DNA from: Oscillatoriales cyanobacterium
Lineage (GTDB): Bacteria; Cyanobacteriota; Cyanobacteriia; Cyanobacteriales; Laspinemataceae
Direction: 5' to 3'
DNA: 64,000 nucleotides
Assembly: GCA_011390955.1 (NCBI GenBank)
Contig: JAABRM010000031.1
Span: 17,461 to 81,460, forward strand
Shown here: in pieces, positions 27,842-37,420 of the stretch
How positions within the stretch are numbered: position 1 is the stretch's first letter
Layout of the letters: every line of letters begins with the position of its first letter
Position numbers and translations under genes: made by a program
The notes under the pieces: generated by a model
Told to the model about the DNA's origin: nothing
Database searches by the model: none
What the model saw: the letters and a program-made list of their open reading frames with translations, nothing else

Positions 27842-27897
27842 ATTTTTGCTGGATTGAATCGTTGGCAGAAGCAACAGATATTCTCGATCAAAAAACT

Positions 27898-27936
27898 CAG
27901 AAACCGGATTTCTGATTAGAGAAACCCGGTTTCTTA
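27898..27936. terminator. AAACCGG/CCGGTTT hairpin between convergent genes
   Basis: Two facing copies of the repeat (AGAAACCGGATTTCT and AGAAACCCGGTTTCT) lie between the end of the third dynamin gene and the end of por. They could form a two-way terminator. Confidence 0.5.
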
Positions 27937-27965
27937 ATGTTAGATTTCCGGCTGCTTGGTTGCTG

Positions 27966-29083
<1,118 letters not shown>

Positions 29084-29119
29084 AGGAATGAGGATAACGA
29101 ATAACAGGTGACAAGTAAA

Positions 29120-29596
29120 TTAATTTTCTAAGAGTTCTCGGAGAAATTTTTTGGCTTTGGCTGCTTCCGGTTTAAAGCCCACAAATACTAATAAACAAAC
29201 AAATAAAAACATCCCCAAAGGAACCAATGCCGCTGGTTCAAAAGTTCCCTCGCTGAGGGCAGCGATTAAAAATAAGATGCCGATGTTGCCAACCATGCCC
29301 AGCCAAACCAACATAAAAATAAATACCACAGGGTGTAGACTCATGGAAATTTCAATTTGGCTGCCCGTTCCTTCTGGGGTGATCCTGCCATTAATTAGGG
29401 GTAAAAACGAGTTGCGATAATTGATGATGCGGACGATCTGGAAAGCGCGATCGCCAATCTCTCCTTGATATGGTTTATCCGGATTTGTGAAGTACCAGCG
29501 CCAGATTTTTCGAGGTTCTACCACGGTTAGTAATGTTTCTCGAACGCGATCGGGATTTCGGGAACTGTGAATCGTGAATTTTTCTAGAGGTATCAT
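29120..29596 (-). CDS. Uncharacterised cyanobacterial membrane protein
   Basis: 158 residues. The first 85 are soluble and contain the phrase IHSSRNPDRVRETLLTVVEP and RIINYRNSFLPLINGRI. Two membrane segments follow (about 89-112, VVFIFMLVWLGMVGNIGILF, and 120-141, AALVPLGMFLFVCLLVFVGF), with a short basic tail. I do not recognise a family function; proteins of this build are common in cyanobacteria. It lies upstream of por on the same strand but is separated by a simple repeat. Confidence 0.65.
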   Translation of the reverse strand: MIPLEKFTIHSSRNPDRVRETLLTVVEPRKIWRWYFTNPDKPYQGEIGDRAFQIVRIINYRNSFLPLINGRITPEGTGSQIEISMSLHPVVFIFMLVWLGMVGNIGILFLIAALSEGTFEPAALVPLGMFLFVCLLVFVGFKPEAAKAKKFLRELLEN

Positions 29597-30060
29597 AGTC
29601 AGATGGCCGATCTGGATTTGCTAATTATACCAAAAAGACTGACACAACAGTCAACCGTTAACGGTGAACCCCTAAGAAGGAAAAATCTTTATTTTTATTT
29701 TAGCATTACCTCCAAAAACTGCTTTTATTTGGGGCAGCTTTACCGCATCGCTTCATCTAACCCCTGGAGTTTTAGCAACCGTTGATTTGTTAAAATTTCC
29801 GGCTACACCCCGAAGGAATTGGAAAAACTGGCGGTTTTTTTATCCGGATATTTTTAACAATTAAATTTTGTGAAATAATCGGTAATATGAGTTGACAAAT
29901 GCCTAAAAATAAGCTAAATTTGTATAAGCCAAATTTTCCGACACCGAGATTAACCATAATTGGCCTAATTCAGTAGTTTATTCAATATACAAAACTTAAC
30001 AAAAAACTAAAAAATTCCGTCCATCAGCGATTAACTATCAACTTTGTTCTAAATCTCGGT
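29597..30060. other. AT-rich gap, nothing recognised
   Basis: No gene or clear signal seen. A possible weak hairpin GTCAACCGTTAACGGTGAACC lies near 29650, and a CGGTTTTTTTATCCGG element near 29833-29848. Confidence 0.35.
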
Positions 30061-30267
30061 TAGAGCCAGGATACTTGCCTAGATCCTAATAGAAAACCAG
30101 CTTGAGAAAGTAGGGTCTAGCTTTCTGCGATCGGGCTGAATTATCACCCAGGAGATCCTGACCTGTCTCAGGTCAAAAACCCCTGGATGGTTCTAGGGCT
30201 GATGGCTGGCTGCTGAATTCTTTGATTAAAAAAGATCAAATAAATTCAAATGTGATAGGAAGGAGTT
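30061..30267 (+). promoter_or_regulatory. Possible structured leader of the HlyD-PelF-PelG operon
   Basis: About 200 bases ahead of the operon are richer in G+C than the AT-rich DNA before them. They contain several short stems, for example GACCTGTCTCAGGTC (about 30159-30173) and CCCCTGG...CTAGGG (about 30181-30198). They could form a folded 5' leader. I do not recognise a known riboswitch class, and the known cyclic di-GMP riboswitch motif was not seen. The ribosome site for the first gene is GGAAGGAG just before ATG 30268. Confidence 0.3.
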
Positions 30268-32277
30268 ATGATTATTGTCTGTTTAGTCGATCGAGTGGAT
30301 GAACCCTTCTACCTGACTTTACAAAAAACTTTAAAATTGCAACATAATTGGGAAGTCGCGATCGAAAAAATTTCTCAAGACCTGAACCATCTGATCGAGG
30401 AGATTAAGTTAAGAAATCCTGATATTGTGATGATTGATTTAGCGAAGGGCAAGGTCAATGATGTTTCCCGAATCGTCAGGCTGATCAATCGGACATTCAA
30501 CCAAAAAAAAATCATTATTGTCACGGGGGACGATAGCTATGAATCTTTAGGTGAATTAATTGGCATTGGAGTCAAAGGATATTTGTGGAAACAAGCTCCG
30601 GCAGAAGAACTGATCAAAGAAATTCACTTGGTTGACCGGGGTTCTCCTCAAATTGCCTCTGGGTTGTTGAAACAGATGATTCCGGAAATGCTTCCCGCAA
30701 TGGTGGTTAATCATCCCCAAAGTAAGCCTTTAAAGCATTTGGGATCGACCATGAAAAATTCTCCTACCTTAAATTCGGTGACAGAGGTGAATTCACCCAA
30801 CCGAAATTTTCCGGTGAATCCGGTGATTAAGTTTCCCGATAAATCGGCAAAAGATAAATCGGCAAAACATGGTGGCATAAGTTCCTCCAAAGCATCGGTA
30901 GGAATGAATTGGCGATCGGTGTTCACTTTACTGGTTTTTACAGTGGGGATTACGGGGGGAATTTATCTGGTCAGAGACCGGATGAGACAGCCGTTGCCCC
31001 AGTTAAACGTTTCTGAACAGTTGAAAATTATTACGCAGACAAAGTTTACGGGAAAAATTCAGCCCGCTAACCAGTATAAAATGACGGCAACTTCTGGTTC
31101 AGTGGTGGAAGAAATTTATGTCAAGGTGGGCGATCGTGTTGAATTGGGTCAACCGTTACTGGTACTGAAAAATTTAGAAGCCGAAAAGTCCCGGGAACAA
31201 GTTGAACAACAACGAAAAGCGATCGAACAGCAACAGCAAATCGCCAAAGAACAACAGGAAATGGCACGAAATCAACAAGAAATGTCCCGAATACAACAGG
31301 AAATGTCTCTGCGACAACAACAGATGACTCTGGAACAAGAACAGATGACTGTTGAGCAAAAAATTGCTGAGTTAGAAGCAAAAATTTCCCGCTTTAAAGA
31401 GCAAACTTTGTCGCTGAATCAAGAACTTGCGGCAGCCGAAGAACGAGCATTTCTTGCGGAACAGCGATCTCAACAAGTTCCTTTGCATCAACGTCAGGAT
31501 TCTGTGGCGCGATCGCAAGCAATTTATCAGCGGGCTTTATCGCAATATAATCGCTTTAATGAACTGTATAAAGAAGGAGCAATTTCCCAAGATAACTTAG
31601 AACAAGTATTCACCGATTTACAAGTAGCCAAAGCGGATCTGGAAACCGCTGGTCAGGCGATCGCTGCCAACGCAGAGAGCGAGCAAGCGCAACGAGAAAA
31701 ATTACAACTAGAACATCAAAAAATTATTACCGAACAAGAACAAAAACTCCGGGAAATGAATGCTGAGTTAGCAGAAACTCGTTTGCAGTCAGCACAACTG
31801 ACAGAAAAACAAGCAATGATTCAAGAACAACTGGCAAATTTGCCAGAAATTTTACCGCTAACTTGGCAAATTTCAGAGATTGAATTTCCGGAAATTGAAA
31901 TCATGGAAACGGTCAAAGCAACCACCAGTGGAGTGGTCACGGAAATCCCCGTGACAATTGGCGATCAACTCTTTAGTGGCAATCCTTTGATTAAATTAGC
32001 AAATCTACAGCAACTCACGGTGGAAATTGCGGTGAATGCTCGACTGGTAAACGCTTTTCAACCCGGTCAGCCAGCTTTGATAAAAGTCGGCATGGGTTCA
32101 GCGGCTAAAGAATTTAACGGTAAAGTTTTTACCATCAATCCTTTGCCCTCGGAAAATCTCAATCATGCGATCGAGGTTGAATTTGAAAATTCCCAAAATT
32201 CTTTACTTTTGGGGCAAGTAGCGATCGTGCAGTTACTCCCGGAAACCTCAGCCAATATTTCCCTGAGTCAGCCATAA
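30268..32277 (+). CDS. Fusion of a receiver domain to a HlyD-type periplasmic adaptor
   Basis: 669 residues with an unusual layout. Residues 1-125 resemble a NarL-type response-regulator receiver: VMIDLAKG with Asp57, VTGDD with Thr86, and GVKGYLWKQ with a conserved-type lysine. A low-complexity linker (about 150-210) leads to one membrane segment (about 213-232, FTLLVFTVGITGGIYLV). Then come a periplasmic biotinyl-lipoyl half, a long Gln/Glu-rich coiled coil (about 300-400 and 455-520) and a beta-barrel part, as in HlyD/EmrA adaptors that bridge inner-membrane transporters to outer-membrane channels. First gene of an operon with PelF- and PelG-like genes (72 bases to pelF). It may help export the polymer or an RTX protein; either is inference. 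Confidence 0.82.
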   Translation: MIIVCLVDRVDEPFYLTLQKTLKLQHNWEVAIEKISQDLNHLIEEIKLRNPDIVMIDLAKGKVNDVSRIVRLINRTFNQKKIIIVTGDDSYESLGELIGIGVKGYLWKQAPAEELIKEIHLVDRGSPQIASGLLKQMIPEMLPAMVVNHPQSKPLKHLGSTMKNSPTLNSVTEVNSPNRNFPVNPVIKFPDKSAKDKSAKHGGISSSKASVGMNWRSVFTLLVFTVGITGGIYLVRDRMRQPLPQLNVSEQLKIITQTKFTGKIQPANQYKMTATSGSVVEEIYVKVGDRVELGQPLLVLKNLEAEKSREQVEQQRKAIEQQQQIAKEQQEMARNQQEMSRIQQEMSLRQQQMTLEQEQMTVEQKIAELEAKISRFKEQTLSLNQELAAAEERAFLAEQRSQQVPLHQRQDSVARSQAIYQRALSQYNRFNELYKEGAISQDNLEQVFTDLQVAKADLETAGQAIAANAESEQAQREKLQLEHQKIITEQEQKLREMNAELAETRLQSAQLTEKQAMIQEQLANLPEILPLTWQISEIEFPEIEIMETVKATTSGVVTEIPVTIGDQLFSGNPLIKLANLQQLTVEIAVNARLVNAFQPGQPALIKVGMGSAAKEFNGKVFTINPLPSENLNHAIEVEFENSQNSLLLGQVAIVQLLPETSANISLSQP

Positions 32278-32349
32278 TTTTAGAGATCCTTCAATGCCAA
32301 AATTTTGTATAATTGATGAAATAAAAAATCTACGCTGTCGTTAATTCTC

Positions 32350-33873
32350 ATGCAAAAACTCTCTGTGTTGTTAACCACTGAAGGCACCTATCCTTTTCAA
32401 AAAGGTGGGGTGAGTACCTGGTGTCATCTACTAACGAGTGAACTCCCAGAGGTAGATTTTAAAATTTTTTCCATTGTGGCTCATCCGTATTTGCCAAATC
32501 GCTATCAATTAGCCCCAAACGTGACTGAATTGATCAAAGTTCCTTTGTGGGGGACCGACGATCCGAGCGAATACTCTTGGCGGTCTCCCTTTTCTAGAGT
32601 CTTAGAAAGCAAATTCAAAACGACCAACCAGGCGATCGCCCGCAAATTTATCCCGGTGTTTGAGGATTTTTTAACCGGAATATTTTTGACGGAAGCCTCG
32701 ATGGATCGATTGGGTCAATTACTCCTAAAAATGCATGAATATTTTTTAGAGTATGACTACCACAAAACCATGATCTCTGAGCAAACCTGGGAAGTATTTG
32801 AAAAAATTGCTACGGATGACTGGCAACAGCAATATGACTTTAGCAACTTGACCTTGGCAGAATTAACCGAGGCCATGCGACTATTCTATCGTTTTTTTAT
32901 TTCTATTCAAATTCCCGTTCCCGATGTAGATATTACTCATGCATCAGCAGCGGCTTTTTGTGGCTTACCTTGTGTGATTGCCAAACTTCAGCGAGGCACT
33001 CCCTATCTGCTGACGGAACATGGCATCATTATTCGGGAACAATATCTCAACTTAAATTGCAGTATTTCTTCATTATTTGTCCGGCAATTTTTGTATCGTT
33101 TAATCGGTGCCGTGGTGAAACTCAACTATCATTTTGCCGATCGAATTTCTCCGGTTTGTGAATATAACGCTCGCTGGGAAAAGTGGTGGGGTATTCCCGC
33201 TGAAAAAATTAGAGTTATTTACAACGGGGCCGATCCGAAAAAATTTCATCCCACTCCCCAGGCGGAAAAAGAACGACTGCAAGTGATGAATATGGGGTTA
33301 ATTTTTCCCCTGAAAGGTCAAATAGATTTAATTAGGGCTGCCGTAATCGTTCAGGAAAAAATTCCTAATGTAGAATTTCGGTTTTATGGTAAGCCTTCCG
33401 ATGAAAAATATTATCAAGAATGTTTAGAAGTGATTAAAAAACATGGTATAGAAAATACGATTAACTTTGCCGGATTTACCAGTGAACCGTGGCGAGCTTA
33501 TAGTGAAGCCGATGTGGTGGCAATGGCCAGTATTTCTGAAGGATTTCCTTATGCTTTAATTGAGGCGATGTTGTCAGCAGCCACCATTGTTTCTACCGAT
33601 GTCGGCGGAGTGAATGAAGCTTTGGGCGATACCGGATTAATGGTACAAGCAAAGCGTCCCGAAGAGTTAGCCGCCGCTATTTTAAAATTGCTAGAATTAC
33701 CCCCTGAAGAACGGCGAGCATTTGGCAAAAGAGCCTACGATCGCGCTTTAAGTTTATTTACTCAACAAAAATTTTTAGATGAACATTTAGACAGCTATAA
33801 TCAACTAATAAATAACGCAAAAAAAAATCAAAAATTATCGATAAAATTAACCAGAATATCTAAGGTAGGATAA
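32350..33873 (+). CDS. pelF: PelF-type family 4 glycosyltransferase
   Basis: Cytoplasmic GT-B transferase; PelF polymerises UDP-linked amino sugars in Pel polysaccharide synthesis. The 507 residues open with SVLLTTEGTYPFQKGGVSTW, the hallmark PelF start, and contain the internal insertion seen in PelF (about 70-190). The C-terminal donor domain has VIYNGADPKKFHP, LIFPLKGQIDLIRA and SEGFPYALIEAMLSAATIVS, with the EX7E-type motif. It overlaps the next gene by one base (TAATG), strong evidence of a shared transcript with the PelG-like gene. Confidence 0.88.
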   Translation: MQKLSVLLTTEGTYPFQKGGVSTWCHLLTSELPEVDFKIFSIVAHPYLPNRYQLAPNVTELIKVPLWGTDDPSEYSWRSPFSRVLESKFKTTNQAIARKFIPVFEDFLTGIFLTEASMDRLGQLLLKMHEYFLEYDYHKTMISEQTWEVFEKIATDDWQQQYDFSNLTLAELTEAMRLFYRFFISIQIPVPDVDITHASAAAFCGLPCVIAKLQRGTPYLLTEHGIIIREQYLNLNCSISSLFVRQFLYRLIGAVVKLNYHFADRISPVCEYNARWEKWWGIPAEKIRVIYNGADPKKFHPTPQAEKERLQVMNMGLIFPLKGQIDLIRAAVIVQEKIPNVEFRFYGKPSDEKYYQECLEVIKKHGIENTINFAGFTSEPWRAYSEADVVAMASISEGFPYALIEAMLSAATIVSTDVGGVNEALGDTGLMVQAKRPEELAAAILKLLELPPEERRAFGKRAYDRALSLFTQQKFLDEHLDSYNQLINNAKKNQKLSIKLTRISKVG

Positions 33874-35417
33874 TGGATTCAACCGAGCAAAAACTGAGCG
33901 AATTAATGAATGAAGTCACCGCAGTTAGTCCCCACCTTGCTGACTTTTGGCAAGCGACCGCAATTATTGAATCTCTGGGATATACTGACCGCATCATTCA
34001 AAAAGAATTTGGTTTTCCCGATGCCTTATCTGTGGGCAAATATATTTATCAGCACCAACAGAGAGAAAGAACACAAAAAGCGATCGCTCCCCCAGTCAGA
34101 ACTTGGCGCACCACTTTAGAAGATTTCTGGCTATTTCTCCAGCAATTTTCCCGGAGTTTTGTTTATACATTGCCATTGGTTTTGATTGTATTATTAGAAT
34201 ATTTTCACGTTAAAACTGAAACAAGTATTTTGCCTGCTCAACTAGCTTCCCTGATTACCCTCTCCACGATTACCAGCTTATGTACCAGCGGTGGATTTGT
34301 GCAAATCATTAGTCGTCGGGGTGAATTTTATACCCAAATAAATGAACCTTTACAAGCACAACGAGTTTGTTTGCTTCTGCTGTATTTAGGAATGACGACG
34401 ACGATCATTTTAAGTTTAATTGGCTTATTTTTTGGGTTATATCGGGGTTTGGTTGCTGATGAATATCTCATTTTATCCACTTGGTACTATTTACTTCTCA
34501 GTATTCTCTGGATGCTGTTAGCTTTTTTGTCGATTAAATTACCTTGGAGTCCCTTGGTGATTTTGTTGGGTTTAAGCGCTGTTTTCTTGGTTTTCAGATT
34601 GGCACTTCGCTGGGGGTCTTTGGAAGCACAAATTGTAGCCATGTTTATCACCTTAGTGATTGTGGTAATTCTGGCGGTTTGGTTGACGAAACACCAGAAG
34701 TTGCCCAAAGATAATCCCGAACCTGTCCAACTTCCTCAAGTTAGTGCGACCACTTATTTACTGATGCCTTATTTTTGCTATGGCATTGGTTATTTTTGCT
34801 TTATTTTTGCCGATCGCATTGTAGCTGGAATTGCTATTAATCCCGCTTATGGCATCATTTTTGCCATTGATTCTTTCTATCAACGGCAGATGGATTTAGC
34901 CTTGCTGAATTTTTTGTTAATGGTGCCTTTTGTGGAATATTTCAGCTATATATTTATTAGATTTTGGTATCAAGCAGCCAAACAAGTTGCGGTAAAAAAT
35001 CAGCAAAAACTGGCAAAAAATTTATTGATTCGTTACTGGTTAATTGTTACGGCCATTATCATCGTTTTTGCGACTTCTGTCGCCATCACGATTAACCTGT
35101 TTAAGCCCGCCACTTGGGACATAGAAGCCACGCTTCAAGTCCTATTAGGCTGTTTAGGTTACTTATTTTTGGTCATTGCCATCCTGAATGCGATTCTGCT
35201 GTTTAGTCTGAATCAAGGAAGGGTAGTGTTTCAGACATTACTCCCATCTCTCTTGTTAAATTTTACCGTAGGTTATATCTTGGCTCATACGATTACCGTG
35301 GCTTGCGCGGTGATTGGGTTAATTCTAGGTGCGGCTATGTTTATGTTACTCTCTGGCCAGAAAGTTTTTCAAGCGATCGCGCATCTCAATTATGCTTATT
35401 ATGTAGGCGGTTATTAG
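33873..35417 (+). CDS. pelG: PelG-like polytopic membrane protein
   Basis: 514 residues. The first 85 are soluble (ATAIIESLGYTDRIIQKEFG). About 11-12 membrane segments follow from residue 93 to the end (for example FVYTLPLVLIVLLEYF, LLLSILWMLLAFLSI, VIAILNAILLFSL and ITVACAVIGLILGAA). PelG is a MATE/flippase-related inner-membrane protein that works with PelF to move Pel across the membrane. The call rests on the translational coupling with pelF and the membrane layout; the sequence is divergent and the N-terminal extension is not part of classical PelG (about 456 residues). Confidence 0.68.
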   Translation: MDSTEQKLSELMNEVTAVSPHLADFWQATAIIESLGYTDRIIQKEFGFPDALSVGKYIYQHQQRERTQKAIAPPVRTWRTTLEDFWLFLQQFSRSFVYTLPLVLIVLLEYFHVKTETSILPAQLASLITLSTITSLCTSGGFVQIISRRGEFYTQINEPLQAQRVCLLLLYLGMTTTIILSLIGLFFGLYRGLVADEYLILSTWYYLLLSILWMLLAFLSIKLPWSPLVILLGLSAVFLVFRLALRWGSLEAQIVAMFITLVIVVILAVWLTKHQKLPKDNPEPVQLPQVSATTYLLMPYFCYGIGYFCFIFADRIVAGIAINPAYGIIFAIDSFYQRQMDLALLNFLLMVPFVEYFSYIFIRFWYQAAKQVAVKNQQKLAKNLLIRYWLIVTAIIIVFATSVAITINLFKPATWDIEATLQVLLGCLGYLFLVIAILNAILLFSLNQGRVVFQTLLPSLLLNFTVGYILAHTITVACAVIGLILGAAMFMLLSGQKVFQAIAHLNYAYYVGGY

Positions 35418-35451
35418 CAGAACATAGGCTCATAATTAGCTTAGAATTAGC

Positions 35452-36864
35452 TCAAGCTGTCATCCCGAACTTCCACTCGGAACTTTCATAACATTCTTGG
35501 ACTAAAACCCGTGCGAGTCGCTGACTATTGTGACGCAAATAACCCGTTTGGATGTTTTCATCGATGATATTAGCGGCAATAATTTTTCGACCCAGTTTTG
35601 TCACCTCTTCTCGATCCAGGAATACGGGGTAAGAATTGTCTTGGGCATACCGAATTAATGCTCGTTCTCCGGGAGATTTACGATTCACCACCACCGCATC
35701 AAATAACCGTTGAGCACAAGTTTTGTCGATCGCACGAATATGATCGGCAACGGTGTAGTCATCGGTTTCTCCTGGTTGCGTCATCACGTTACAAACATAA
35801 AAGCGAGGGACAGTTGCCTGGGCGATCGCATCCCTAATTTCTGGTACTAATAAATTGGGAATAATACTGGTATAAAGACTGCCGGGGCCAAGAATAATAT
35901 AGTCCGCTTCGTGAATGGCTTTAATGGCAGCAGGTAAAGCGGGAGGATTAGCCGGAGTACAGCCAACTCTAGCAATTTTTCCCCCAGAATGAGGAATATT
36001 TGATTCCCCTTCAATGATTCTCCCATCGGTCAATTCTGCCCACAAATTCACATCACTAGATGTAGCGGGTAACACCTGTCCTCGGACTGCTAAAACTTTA
36101 GAACTCGCGGCGATCGCGCTTTCCAAATCTCCGGTGAGTTTCGTCATCGCCGTCAAAAATAAATTACCAAAACTATGGCCGGTTAAACCATTACCGGATT
36201 CAAAGCGATATTGAAATAACTCACTGAGTAACTTTTCCTCATCATCCGCTAAAGCGGCCACACAACTTCTAATATCTCCAGGAGGTAATACCCCAATTTC
36301 ACGACGCAAACGACCGGAAGAACCGCCATCATCCGCCACCGTCACAATTGCGGTAATATTCGAGCTATATTCTTTCAGTCCTCGGAGCAAAGTTGACAAA
36401 CCTGTACCGCCCCCCAAGGCCACAATTCTTGGGCCTTTATTTAAGCGTCGATGAGTCATCAGCCGAGTGACTAATTGTTCATTACTTTTAACATCAAAAA
36501 TTTCCGTAATTGACCCTAAACTGCGAGTTTGACCCCAAGCAATTAAAACTACCCCAAAAACCACCGCACCCACTCCCGAAACATAGCTGGGAATTACGCT
36601 GGCTAAAGCAGAAATCAATACGTTGAATAATTGGAAAATGTATTGAACGGGGGTTAAGTTTGCCAAAATTGCTAGACCTAGAATAGTCAATAATACCCCG
36701 GTAGCACTCACGAATAACCAGCGTTTAATTAATAATCCAGGAAAAAACCATTTCACCCAAGGTTTTACCAATCTCCAAAACCGTCGGCCTTGCTGAAACT
36801 CATGCCTATGGTTACGTTCTAATGTAAGAGTATTTACAGATTCTTGACATATAGCTAGTGACAT
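35452..36864 (-). CDS. yvcK: YvcK/CofD-like UDP-sugar-binding protein
   Basis: 470 residues. Two N-terminal membrane segments (about 45-65 and 80-110) are followed by the YvcK core: [51 protein letters not shown] and [19 protein letters not shown]. In Bacillus, YvcK binds UDP-GlcNAc and controls carbon flow and wall synthesis. The membrane-anchored form is normal in cyanobacteria. It converges on the pelG gene with a 34-base gap. A role in balancing UDP-sugar supply for the nearby polysaccharide genes is plausible but not shown. Confidence 0.92.
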   Translation of the reverse strand: MSLAICQESVNTLTLERNHRHEFQQGRRFWRLVKPWVKWFFPGLLIKRWLFVSATGVLLTILGLAILANLTPVQYIFQLFNVLISALASVIPSYVSGVGAVVFGVVLIAWGQTRSLGSITEIFDVKSNEQLVTRLMTHRRLNKGPRIVALGGGTGLSTLLRGLKEYSSNITAIVTVADDGGSSGRLRREIGVLPPGDIRSCVAALADDEEKLLSELFQYRFESGNGLTGHSFGNLFLTAMTKLTGDLESAIAASSKVLAVRGQVLPATSSDVNLWAELTDGRIIEGESNIPHSGGKIARVGCTPANPPALPAAIKAIHEADYIILGPGSLYTSIIPNLLVPEIRDAIAQATVPRFYVCNVMTQPGETDDYTVADHIRAIDKTCAQRLFDAVVVNRKSPGERALIRYAQDNSYPVFLDREEVTKLGRKIIAANIIDENIQTGYLRHNSQRLARVLVQECYESSEWKFGMTA

Positions 36865-37420
36865 AATTTATTCTCTACTTTTAATCAAATTTTAATTAAC
36901 AAATGAACCAATTAATCCAGCATCATTTTCAAAAAATAACCCAGACCGATCCCCCCACCCCCCCTTAAAAGCGCCAATCGGCTTTTTATAATTTTGCCGT
37001 AATTGTCTAATTTTTGCTATGGTTTAAGTTATAGCATAATGGTTCACTGCATTCAGCAAGTTAGGTTTTACCCTTTCTCTCTATATAATAAACAGCAAAT
37101 TGAATCAACTATGTTGCCAATTTGGCCAACTGTTACAAAAGTTGATAAAACAAAGGAAAACCCAAGTAGTTTTTTTTAATGAAAACATTTGACATTTAGT
37201 TACTAAAAAACCGGGATTTTTTTCTCCGAGTTTAACTCAAACTTGTCGGATGATAAAAACCCGGTTTTTGACGAGATCAACTCAGTGTTTGTCGGTGCGA
37301 TCGATCGCTTTCAGTAAATCCTGAAATAAATCTAGAAATATAAGCTGGTATTTGGCAAAACCATGGGTCATCATGCCTCAGATCCAGAACTTAAAACTGA
37401 AAGCAACCGTGAGTCCTCAT
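36865..37420. other. Gap with palindromic site and repeat copies
   Basis: No gene seen. Contains a C-run (about 36951-36966), the near-palindrome TTGCCAATTTGGCCAA (37114-37129, listed separately), and AAACCGGGATTTTT/AAAAACCCGGTTTTT halves at about 37207-37270 facing one another. Confidence 0.45.
37114..37129. promoter_or_regulatory. Candidate operator TTGCCAATTTGGCCAA, site 1
   Basis: Lies 250 bases upstream of yvcK in a block that reads ATGTTGCCAATTTGGCCAAC and is closely matched at 43341-43358 (ATGTTGCCATTTTGGCAATT). The shared palindrome upstream of genes in one locus suggests a common regulator. Confidence 0.35.

Noticed and set aside
29603..29785. 60-codon plus-strand frame in the gap before the pel-like operon
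   Set aside because: It has no ribosome site and no protein-like composition.
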